Source: Thermofilaceae archaeon (GTDB lineage: Archaea; Thermoproteota; Thermoprotei; Thermofilales; Thermofilaceae). From it: a DNA stretch of 14,737 nucleotides. Positions 6,869 to 12,830 of this stretch are shown piece by piece (position 1 is the first letter of the stretch; every line of letters begins with the position of its first letter). Below the pieces are notes generated by a model, which searched no databases, was not told where the DNA came from, and worked only from the letters and a program-made list of their open reading frames with translations. The DNA lies in NCBI GenBank assembly GCA_027027675.1, contig JALVKT010000057.1:1-14737 (forward strand), in the 5' to 3' direction. A program made the translations under genes and the position numbers.

Positions 6869-7188
6869 TGGCCATGCCGGGCGGCTTCGACGTGCTGAGG
6901 GAGGCCGCGGGGAGCCTCGCCAGGGCGGAGGAGAGGTTCGGCAGCCCCGGCTGGGAGGGGGACGCGCGCCGCGCCGTCGAGCTGGCATACGGGGCCGTGG
7001 CGGCGGAGGTTGAGAGCGACGACATACTCGTCGTCCTCCCAGCACTGCCCAGGTACATGTGGGTGGACATGCTTAGGCTCAGCGAGCTCAAGAGGATGAC
7101 GCCCGAGCTCGACGGCGACAAGCTGCTCGACGCGGCGAGGGAGGCTGTCGAGATAGCGTCGGCCCTCCTCCTCCAGAGCCTCGGGTAA
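6865..7188 (+). CDS. Small all-helical protein coupled to the radical SAM gene
   Basis: I recognise no family. The roughly 107-residue protein is rich in alanine, glutamate and arginine and is predicted by eye to be almost all helix: FDVLREAAGSLARAEERF, DARRAVELAYGAVAAEVES, MWVDMLRLSELKRM and KLLDAAREAVEIASALLLQSL. The one break is VVLPALPRY. It has no cysteine, histidine or asparagine, so it is unlikely to be a precursor for cysteine-based crosslinks or a metal protein. GTG at 6865 overlaps the radical SAM stop by four bases. ATG at 6868 (one-base overlap) and ATG at 6874 are alternatives. A GAGGT at 6854-6858 serves the first two. The overlap implies translational coupling, so a partner or adaptor role for the radical SAM enzyme is an inference from context alone. 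Confidence 0.72.
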   Translation: MMAMPGGFDVLREAAGSLARAEERFGSPGWEGDARRAVELAYGAVAAEVESDDILVVLPALPRYMWVDMLRLSELKRMTPELDGDKLLDAAREAVEIASALLLQSLG

Positions 7189-7190
7189 CC

Positions 7191-7200
7191 CCTATATAGG
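7191..7200 (+). promoter_or_regulatory. TATA box (perfect palindrome) for the LysE-type exporter gene
   Basis: CCTATATAGG is a strong archaeal box A and a perfect 10-base palindrome, directly after the stop of the small helical protein. Transcription should start near 7220. This favours GTG at 7221 over GTG at 7212 as the true start of the next gene, and indicates that the exporter can be expressed independently of the radical SAM genes. Confidence 0.6.
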
Positions 7201-7211
7201 CGCGCCGCAAG

Positions 7212-7847
7212 GTGTATGGCGTGCTCACCCCCCAGCTCATAGCCGAGATAATAGGCGTCACGGCCAGCGGCGCCCTCTCGCCCGGCCCCCTAACCTTCGC
7301 GGCGGTGGCGGGCGGGGCGAGGAAGGGGTGGCGCTTCGGCCTCCTAGCCGCCACGGGCCACATGGCCTTCGAGTTCCCCCTCTACATGCTCCTCGGCTTC
7401 GGCGCGGCCCCCCTCTTCACAAGCCCCCTCTTCAGGGGGTGGGCCGCGCTTATAGGCGGCGTAGCCCTCTTCGCGTACGCGGCCCTCATAGTCTACGGCC
7501 TCGCCAGGGGGACGGGCGGCGGCGACCCCGGCGTCTCTATGGGGGGCTTCGCGGTGGGCCTAATGTTCACGGCGCTGAACCCCTACTTTATCGTGTGGTG
7601 GGCCACGGCCGGCCTCAAACTGGTGCTCGACATCTGGAGCGCGGGGGGCGTGACGGCCATGGCCGCCGCCTACCCTTTCCACGTGTGGATGGACTACGCG
7701 TGGCTCGGCGGCCTCGCGTTCCTCGCGTATAAGGGGCGGGAGGTCAGCAAGAGGCTCCTCGACGCCGTGCAGGTGGTGCTCGCGGCGCTACTGGTCTACT
7801 ACGGCTGGGTGTTCATACAGGACGGCCTCTGGGTGGTCCGCCTCTAG
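7212..7847 (+). CDS. LysE-family (LysE/RhtB type) membrane exporter
   Basis: This is a six-helix integral membrane protein of the LysE/RhtB translocator superfamily, which exports amino acids and related small molecules. The family's SPGP motif is at residues 23-26, followed by the usual glycine/alanine-rich AVAGGARKGWRFG loop. The second half-repeat has ALNPYFIVWW (121-130), matching the family's NP-K/Y-x(3)-W pattern. Hydrophobic segments lie at about 8-32, 41-66, 74-96, 110-136, 144-172 and 184-206. The length (211 aa) is typical. GTG at 7212 gives the longest frame. GTG at 7221 has an AAGGTG Shine-Dalgarno six bases upstream and sits about 25 bases after the TATA box, so it may be the real start, shortening the protein by three residues. 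The substrate is unknown; proximity to a radical SAM system hints at export of its product, but the separate promoter weakens that link. Confidence 0.87.
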   Translation: MYGVLTPQLIAEIIGVTASGALSPGPLTFAAVAGGARKGWRFGLLAATGHMAFEFPLYMLLGFGAAPLFTSPLFRGWAALIGGVALFAYAALIVYGLARGTGGGDPGVSMGGFAVGLMFTALNPYFIVWWATAGLKLVLDIWSAGGVTAMAAAYPFHVWMDYAWLGGLAFLAYKGREVSKRLLDAVQVVLAALLVYYGWVFIQDGLWVVRL

Positions 7848-7867
7848 CAACCGCTTCAATTCTCGAC

Positions 7868-7877
7868 ACATATATCA
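7868..7877 (+). promoter_or_regulatory. TATA box for the B12-type radical SAM gene
   Basis: ACATATATCA lies in the 60-base gap after the exporter gene. Its centre is about 35 bases upstream of the ATG at 7908, predicting a leader of roughly ten bases. A weak GGTG (7899-7902) precedes the ATG. Confidence 0.55.
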
Positions 7878-7907
7878 CTGTCCACGCGCCTTTTCACCGG
7901 TGCTTCG

Positions 7908-9569
7908 ATGCTGGACTTGGCCCTCATCCACGCCCCAAGCGTCTACGACTTCAGGAAGCTTAGGCACCGCCACTACGGCCCCATAAGCGACGTGGTGCCC
8001 TCGAAGCCAGTATTCGACATGTACCCCTACGGCTTCTTCTCACTTGCAAGCTACCTAGAGGAGAGGGGCTTCAAGGTCGGCATCTACAACCTTGCGGCTA
8101 AGATGCTAAGCGAGCCCCGGCTCGACGCCGAGCGCTTCCTACGGGGCATAAAGGCCCGCGTCTACGGCCTCGACCTGCACTGGCTCGTCCACGCCCACGG
8201 CGCGCTCGAGGTGGCCAGGCTTGTGAAGGAGATTCACGGGGCCCCCGTATTCCTCGGCGGCCTCTCGACCACCATATTCTGGCGCGAAATACTCGACGAC
8301 TACCCCTGGGTGGACGCGGCCATCCTGGGGGACACCACCGAGCCCATAGTGCTGGCGGCAGTCGAGGCCTACAGCGAGGGGAGAGAGGAGAAGCTCCTCG
8401 ACGCGAGCAACATAGCCTTCAGGCTGGGGGGCCGCGTCGTCTACAGGCCCGTGAGCTTCGCCCCCACAAACCTGGACGAGTACAGGCCCAAGTACAAGTA
8501 CGTGGTGAGGAGCTTCGCCAGGAGCGGCGTCACGAACGCGCTGCCCTGGAGCGGCTTCCTCGAGCACCCCGTCACAGCCATAATAACCTTCAAGGGGTGC
8601 ACGTACAACTGCGTCACCTGCGGCGGCAGCAGCTTCGCCTACCGGCGCTTCATAGGCCGCCCCAGGCTCGGCCACAAGAGCCCCGAGACCGTCGTGGAGG
8701 AGTTCAGGGAGATCGTGGAGCGCGTCAAGGCGCCCGTATTCTTCGTCGGCGACCTAACCCTACTCGGGAGGAGGTACGTCGAAAAACTTACCAATCTACT
8801 ATCAGAGGAGGCGGGGGACACGGAGGTGTTCTTCGAGTTCTTCAGGCCCCCGCCCCGCTGGGCCCTCGAGCTCTACAGGCGCGTCTCAAGCAGGGTGTAC
8901 CTCCAGATATCCCCCGAGGCGCCCCAGGAGGAGGTCCGCAGGGCGTTCGGCAGGCCCTACGGCAACGAGGAGCTCTTCAGGCTCCTCAGGTGGACGGGCG
9001 AGATGGGCTTCGAGAGGATAGACCTCTACTTCATGGTGGGCCTCCCCCGCCAGGACGAGGAAAACGTGCGCGCCCTAGGGGCGTTCTTCGAGGAGGCGCA
9101 TAGAGTGTCGGGGGGCAAGGCGACCGCCTTCGTCGCCCCCCTGGCGCCCTTCGTAGACCCGGGCAGCCTGGCCTACGTCTACGGGGAGAGGCTCGGCTAC
9201 AGGCTCCTCGCGAAGACGCTGCGCGAGCACCGCCAGCTACTACTGGCGCCGACGTGGTACGAGATGCTCAACTACGAGACGCTCTGGCTCGACAGGAGGG
9301 GGGTGGCCCGGGCAACTTACAACGCGGCCGAGGAGCTGGCCCTGGCAAAGCACAGGGCAGGCGTTATGGGCGGCGAGGAGCTTGAGAGGCTGCTCGACTC
9401 CATAGAGAAGGCTAGGCGCGGCCTCGCCACGGGCATCGCGGAGGAAAAGGAGACCGTCGACGAGGACGAGCTATACCCGGGGAGAAAGAGGATCCCCATC
9501 TCCACGTTGAAGCCAAGGCTCATAGCTGAGACGCTCTTCTGGACGCTTGCCTCCAGGATGCCTATATGA
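7908..9569 (+). CDS. B12-binding-type radical SAM protein, substrate unknown
   Basis: This is a large radical SAM protein (553 aa) with an N-terminal Rossmann-like region of the cobalamin-binding type (about residues 1-165) and a radical SAM barrel with KGCTYNCVTC (C231, C235, C238). In the N-terminal region, the start 'LDLALIHAPSVYDF', the central YGFFSLASYLEERG, GAPVFLGG (111-118) and the AILGDTTEP block (138-146) are the order seen in class B radical SAM enzymes. A canonical DxHxxG cobalamin ligand motif is not clear, although GLDLHW (87-92) and HAHG (95-98) are present. Such a substitution is common in this class, so B12 dependence is uncertain. The C-terminal 150 residues are helical and charged, without extra cysteines. 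It resembles the archaeal B12/SAM group typified by Thermoplasma Ta0216 (tentative). The last 8 bases overlap the convergent G1PDH gene. It has its own promoter. Confidence 0.85.
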   Translation: MLDLALIHAPSVYDFRKLRHRHYGPISDVVPSKPVFDMYPYGFFSLASYLEERGFKVGIYNLAAKMLSEPRLDAERFLRGIKARVYGLDLHWLVHAHGALEVARLVKEIHGAPVFLGGLSTTIFWREILDDYPWVDAAILGDTTEPIVLAAVEAYSEGREEKLLDASNIAFRLGGRVVYRPVSFAPTNLDEYRPKYKYVVRSFARSGVTNALPWSGFLEHPVTAIITFKGCTYNCVTCGGSSFAYRRFIGRPRLGHKSPETVVEEFREIVERVKAPVFFVGDLTLLGRRYVEKLTNLLSEEAGDTEVFFEFFRPPPRWALELYRRVSSRVYLQISPEAPQEEVRRAFGRPYGNEELFRLLRWTGEMGFERIDLYFMVGLPRQDEENVRALGAFFEEAHRVSGGKATAFVAPLAPFVDPGSLAYVYGERLGYRLLAKTLREHRQLLLAPTWYEMLNYETLWLDRRGVARATYNAAEELALAKHRAGVMGGEELERLLDSIEKARRGLATGIAEEKETVDEDELYPGRKRIPISTLKPRLIAETLFWTLASRMPI

Positions 9570-10611
9570 CGCCCGTGGCCCTCGCAAGCCTCTCCGCAGC
9601 CTCCCTCGTGAGCCCGCCCTCGCCCAGCACAGTAAACCTCTTCCTCAACGTGTGCGCTATCGTGAGCGCCTCCACCACCTTCTCCGCCGGGACGCCGAGC
9701 TCCTCCGCGGTCGTAGGCGCCCCCACGGCGCGCAGCGCCTCCCTTATCGCCTCCCAGTCCATCCTGTGGAGGTAGGCCATCATTATAGCGCCCACCCCCA
9801 CCTGCTCCCCGTGCAGGCTGCGCCTCTCCGGGTACACCTTGTCTATCGCGTGGCTGAACAGGTGCTCCGCGCCGCTGCAAGGCCTCGAGCTGCCGGCGAC
9901 GCTCATCGCCGAGCCGGCCAGCAGCCCCGCCTCCGCGAGGAGCCTGAGCCCCCTCTCGCTCCACGAGGCTATCTCGCCTATATTGTCCATGACTATCCTG
10001 GCCGCCGACTCTGCCATGCGGAGCGCGAGCTCGGGAACCTCCTCAGCCTTGAAGAGCCTGGCAAGCCTGGCGTCCGCGACGCTCGTGAGCTTCGCGACCA
10101 GGTCGCCGACGCCGCTGGCTAGGAGCCTCCTCGGGGCGCCGGCGATGACGCCCGTGTCGACTATCACCGCGTCCGGGGGCCTCGTGAACAGGGAGACGGG
10201 GTTGAGGTCCTTGTCCTTGAGGGCCACGATGGGCGACGCGAAGCCGTCATGGCTTATCGCCGTGGGGACGCTCACGAAAGGCTTCCCCTCGAGGTAGGCC
10301 GTGTACTTCCCAACGTCTATGCTCCTACCCCCGCCCAGGCCCACCACGGCGCAGGCCCCCTGCTCCGCGTGGACGCGCCTCGCAGCGTCGACGTTCCCCA
10401 TGTCAGAGGCGGTTATGACGTAGAAGCTAGCCCTTATGCCGGCCCTCCTCAGCGCCTCTTCAACCCTGCCCCCGTAGAGCCTCTTGACGGTGGGGTCTGT
10501 GACCACGAGGGCTTCGCTGCAGCCTAGGCCGGAGACAGTGTCCGGCAGCTCCTCTAGGGCCCCCTCACCCATAACGACGTGGGAGGGCAGCCTGAACTCA
10601 AGCCTGGCCAT
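9562..10611 (-). CDS. egsA: sn-Glycerol-1-phosphate dehydrogenase (G1PDH)
   Basis: The enzyme reduces dihydroxyacetone phosphate to sn-glycerol 1-phosphate with NADH or NADPH. This is the step that gives archaeal ether lipids their characteristic stereochemistry. It acts in the cytosol and needs zinc. Family motifs are all present: GLGGGRSIDVGKY (91-103) for the dinucleotide, PTAISHDGFASP (116-127), and zinc-ligand positions D170 (SGVGDL), H250 (CSGAEHLFSHAID) and H267 (SLHGEQ). The length (349 aa) is normal. The ATG at 10611 is preceded by a strong GGGAGG (10616-10621, minus strand) at four bases' spacing. Only 19 bases separate it from the upstream TrmB-family gene, so the two are probably one operon with no room for a separate promoter. 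The 3' end overlaps the B12-type radical SAM gene by 8 bases. Confidence 0.96.
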   Translation of the reverse strand: MARLEFRLPSHVVMGEGALEELPDTVSGLGCSEALVVTDPTVKRLYGGRVEEALRRAGIRASFYVITASDMGNVDAARRVHAEQGACAVVGLGGGRSIDVGKYTAYLEGKPFVSVPTAISHDGFASPIVALKDKDLNPVSLFTRPPDAVIVDTGVIAGAPRRLLASGVGDLVAKLTSVADARLARLFKAEEVPELALRMAESAARIVMDNIGEIASWSERGLRLLAEAGLLAGSAMSVAGSSRPCSGAEHLFSHAIDKVYPERRSLHGEQVGVGAIMMAYLHRMDWEAIREALRAVGAPTTAEELGVPAEKVVEALTIAHTLRKRFTVLGEGGLTREAAERLARATGVI

Positions 10612-10630
10612 GACGCCTCCCAGGGAGAGT

Positions 10631-11668
10631 CTACGTGCCCTGCGCCTCGCTTATCTCGAAGAGCTCGCCGGCAACCTCCTCCATCACCGCGTCGAGGCCG
10701 CCGACCCTTATCACCTTCTCGCCAGTGTCTATCTTGAAGTGCGCGTACCCCGCCGGCAGCTCCAGCACCGCGTCGAGTATGCGCCCCCGCACCTCCGTCG
10801 GCGTGCCGCTCTCTATCTCGTAGCCCTTGGCGTGCAGCATGAGCTGCTTGTCCTCGAGGAGCAGCTTCCTCGTCTCATAGAGGGCGAGCCTGTGGAACGT
10901 GAACCTCAGGGGGAAGCCGTAGCGCTTCTCAACAATAACCTTCGACGTCACCCACCTGTTGACGAAGTCGTGGCTCAGGTAGTCCAGCAGCGCCCTCTCC
11001 TCTATTATGAGGCCGTGCTTCATCGTGATGAGGGGCCTGCTCTTCACCAGCCCCCCAATCTTCGAGTCAACGACCACTATCATGTCCCCCGAGATTGCAG
11101 TCCGGAGCTTCTTGAGGAAGGGGAGGTCGTCGACGAGGAACTTCGCGCCCCTCTCGTCTGTCTGGTAGGCCAGCACGTATATCGCGACGCCCCTGTCGGC
11201 GGCCTTCTCCAGCTTGTCGCCGAGCATGTGTATGAACTTTATGTCCCCCATAACCAGCACGTCTATCTTCGCGTCGTCTATGAAGCTGGCCATCCTCGCC
11301 TTGGCAATGTCGGCGTCCCTAACCATCCATACGCCGTGCCTCTCCTCTATCCTCGGCTTCGAGATGCTCTTCATGTAAGCGAGGGCCTTCTTAGCCATCG
11401 ACCCCAGGTCCTTCATGAAGTTCTCGTAGAGTATCTCCGGGTCAACCGCCCTGTACTTCTTCGGCCTCCCACCCAGCTCCTCAACGTAGCCCTTCGAGAC
11501 GAGCCTCGTAAGCGCGACGTGTATCTGGGGCCTGTGGCGGACAAGGTAGTCCGAAATCTCGGGGGCGCTTAGGGGGCCTTTCTCGAGGAGAAGAAGATAT
11601 AGCTCCGCCTCAAGCCCCGTGAGCCCGAGGATCTTGAGAAGCCTTATCGCGTCTTCCCTTTCACTCAT
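10631..11668 (-). CDS. TrmB-family transcriptional regulator
   Basis: This is a DNA-binding regulator with an N-terminal TrmB-type winged helix (about residues 8-75 of the chosen start). The visible pattern runs LGLTGLEAELYLLLL, SAPEISDYLVRHRPQIHVALTRLVSKGYVEEL and the wing GGRPKKYRAVDP. A helical linker follows, then a larger C-terminal domain (about 110-345) with phospholipase-D-like alpha/beta features (IDVLVMGDIKF, DRGVAIYVLAYQT, MIVVVDSKIGG) but no HKD catalytic motif. In TrmB proteins this part senses a ligand, often a sugar. The C-terminal strands (GYAHFKIDTGEKVIRVGG) are less familiar. ATG at 11668 is chosen because GGAGG (11674-11678, minus strand) precedes it at five bases; GTG at 11680 would add four residues. 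It sits 19 bases upstream of G1PDH, so it may control its own operon and lipid synthesis. The effector is unknown. Confidence 0.88.
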   Translation of the reverse strand: MSEREDAIRLLKILGLTGLEAELYLLLLEKGPLSAPEISDYLVRHRPQIHVALTRLVSKGYVEELGGRPKKYRAVDPEILYENFMKDLGSMAKKALAYMKSISKPRIEERHGVWMVRDADIAKARMASFIDDAKIDVLVMGDIKFIHMLGDKLEKAADRGVAIYVLAYQTDERGAKFLVDDLPFLKKLRTAISGDMIVVVDSKIGGLVKSRPLITMKHGLIIEERALLDYLSHDFVNRWVTSKVIVEKRYGFPLRFTFHRLALYETRKLLLEDKQLMLHAKGYEIESGTPTEVRGRILDAVLELPAGYAHFKIDTGEKVIRVGGLDAVMEEVAGELFEISEAQGT

Positions 11669-11673
11669 CCCCG

Positions 11674-11678
11674 CCTCC
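11674..11678 (-). promoter_or_regulatory. Shine-Dalgarno deciding the TrmB-family start
   Basis: The minus-strand GGAGG lies five bases before the ATG at 11668. It overlaps the alternative GTG start at 11680, which itself has no upstream Shine-Dalgarno. Confidence 0.55.
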
Positions 11679-11704
11679 ACCTTTATATGGGTATGGGTTA
11701 ACGT

Positions 11705-11717
11705 TATTATTATAAAT
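11705..11717 (-). promoter_or_regulatory. TATA box for the TrmB-family regulator / G1PDH operon
   Basis: The minus strand reads TTTATAATAATA in the 66-base gap between the two regulator genes, with a predicted start of transcription near 11686. It is adjacent to the 8-base palindrome TAACGTTA (11699-11706), which could be an autoregulatory half-site. A second AT-rich block, ATATAAAG on the minus strand (11682-11689), is too close to the start codon to serve as the main TATA box. Confidence 0.5.
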
Positions 11718-11746
11718 TATCTCGACAAAGCCGGGGGACAAGCCTC

Positions 11747-12667
11747 CTATGTTACAATTGCAGCATAAATTTCCGCCATCTCCACCACGAGCTCGGCAAC
11801 CCTCACAGCCCTCTCCCCGAAGATATACGTGACCGGCTCCACCCCCCTGCCCCCCACGTCCACCACGGCCCTACAGTTGGGGCACTCCTCGAGCACACGG
11901 TACACCTCAGCCGCAACGTTGTGCGAGCCCGCGCTGCTAAACTCCCCGTATATCACCCCCAAGTCCTCGAGCACCCGCCTGAGGGTCTGGTCGAACCTTA
12001 TGTTTATGACAACCCTATACCTCCCCTTGATGCTCAGAAGTATGCTGGCCAGGTGCTTCGACGCCCCGAAGGCTGGGCGCCTATATATTATCTCCCCCTC
12101 CTTCGTCTTGGATATCCTGCCCGGCACCGCGGCCACGTCGTATATGTTCCTAGCCCCCGGGATGGCGGCTGCAAAGTTCGAGCGCACCTCGGGGATAAGC
12201 ATGTGGAACGTCTTCGAGGCCGACAGCACGAGGAGTGCGCGCTCCAGGTCGGCTATGGTGAGTCCCCTGCTAACGTCGAGGTCGGGGTACACGAGCTTGG
12301 TGCATATGTAGCACTCACTCTTACGCCACCCGTACCTCTCGTGGGCGCGGCAGGCGTCGCCGCTCGCGGCGATGAGCCACCAGTACCTGTTCACCAGTAT
12401 CCCCGCCTCGTTTATGTTCTTCTCGTAGAGGAGGTCTGCAGCCTTGCTTGCCACGAGCCTGAGCTCGGTGTCGCCGACGTCGAGGCCACGTGTCTGGATG
12501 TTCGCCTCGCTCCCCTGGGAGCGGAGGATCTTGCTGACCGCGGCCTGGGTTATGCCCAGCATCCGCGCTATCTCTGTCTGCGAGATGCCCCGCTGCTTGA
12601 GGCGGCGCGCTATGAGCCTTCTCATGAGCGGTATGTAGGAGTTGAGGGCTACGGCCTCGGGGAACAT
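11747..12667 (-). CDS. thiR: ThiR-like regulator: helix-turn-helix plus ThiN domain
   Basis: This is a predicted thiamine-responsive transcription factor. Residues 14-50 form an XRE-type helix-turn-helix (RRLIARRLKQRGISQ, TEIARMLGITQAAVSKILRS). Residues about 150-300 form a ThiN domain, elsewhere the archaeal thiamine-phosphate synthase domain: MLIPEVRSNFAAAIPGA (156-172), DVAAVPGRI (177-185), FGASKHLASILL (200-211), VINIRFDQ (220-227) and a late VEPVTYIFG. In archaeal ThiR proteins this domain senses thiamine phosphates rather than catalysing (established for the family). Between them lies C106xxH109 and C119xxC122, a possible zinc knuckle, and C262xxC265 occurs later. No thiD-like kinase domain is fused, which supports a regulatory role. 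It is divergent from an ECF thiamine-precursor transporter, its likely target. ATG at 12667 was chosen as the first start downstream of the TATA-like element. Confidence 0.88.
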   Translation of the reverse strand: MFPEAVALNSYIPLMRRLIARRLKQRGISQTEIARMLGITQAAVSKILRSQGSEANIQTRGLDVGDTELRLVASKAADLLYEKNINEAGILVNRYWWLIAASGDACRAHERYGWRKSECYICTKLVYPDLDVSRGLTIADLERALLVLSASKTFHMLIPEVRSNFAAAIPGARNIYDVAAVPGRISKTKEGEIIYRRPAFGASKHLASILLSIKGRYRVVINIRFDQTLRRVLEDLGVIYGEFSSAGSHNVAAEVYRVLEECPNCRAVVDVGGRGVEPVTYIFGERAVRVAELVVEMAEIYAAIVT

Positions 12668-12698
12668 TATCTCTGTGAAATATACCCCGTTAACCGCG

Positions 12699-12705
12699 TT
12701 ATAAA
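12699..12705 (-). promoter_or_regulatory. TATA-like element for the ThiR-like gene
   Basis: The minus strand reads TTTATAA within AGTTTATAACG, about 35 bases upstream of the ATG at 12667, giving a leader of roughly ten bases. The AT-rich GGTATATTT on the minus strand (12679-12687) is too close to the ATG to be the TATA box. Confidence 0.5.
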
Positions 12706-12731
12706 CTATACGGTGAAATGTTATTTAGGGA

Positions 12732-12750
12732 AGTTAATATAACTAAGTTA
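12732..12750. repeat. Alternating AGTTA/TAACT repeats: candidate regulator operator
   Basis: Three half-sites alternate in orientation: AGTTA (12732-12736), ATA spacer, TAACT (12740-12744), one base, AGTTA (12746-12750). Both neighbouring pairs are perfect inverted repeats. Another TAACT lies at 12816-12820, just before the ykoE Shine-Dalgarno. The array lies in the middle of the divergent ThiR/transporter region, where an operator is expected. Assignment to ThiR is inference. Confidence 0.45.
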
Positions 12751-12791
12751 TAGCTTTCTCCCCTACAAACACCCGGCATCTCGGGGAAAAA

Positions 12792-12808
12792 ATATAATCC
12801 GATTATAT
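12792..12808 (+). promoter_or_regulatory. TATA element inside a perfect inverted repeat upstream of ykoE
   Basis: ATATAAT-CCG-ATTATAT has two perfect 7-base arms with a 3-base spacer. The left arm, within AAATATAAT, is positioned to act as box A, with transcription expected near 12815-12820. A repressor bound here would block TATA-binding protein. The rest of the 163-base gap between 12668 and 12830 shows a pyrimidine stretch (12754-12764) and no coding frame. Confidence 0.55.
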
Positions 12809-12820
12809 GCTTTGCTAACT

Positions 12821-12827
12821 GGTGAGG
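12821..12827 (+). promoter_or_regulatory. Shine-Dalgarno deciding the ykoE start
   Basis: GGTGAGG lies three bases before the ATG at 12831. It contains the alternative GTG at 12822, which has no Shine-Dalgarno of its own. Confidence 0.6.
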
Positions 12828-12830
12828 AAA

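Noticed and set aside
10617..10627. CTCCC-A-GGGAG palindrome over the G1PDH Shine-Dalgarno
   Set aside because: The one-base spacer cannot form a stable hairpin loop without breaking pairs, so a riboregulatory role is not supported.
10484..11572. Long plus-strand open frame of 362 codons
   Set aside because: It lies antisense to the well-supported G1PDH and TrmB-family genes. Its composition (many Arg, Pro, Leu, Val, His) is what a GC-rich antisense frame produces, and no family motif is visible.
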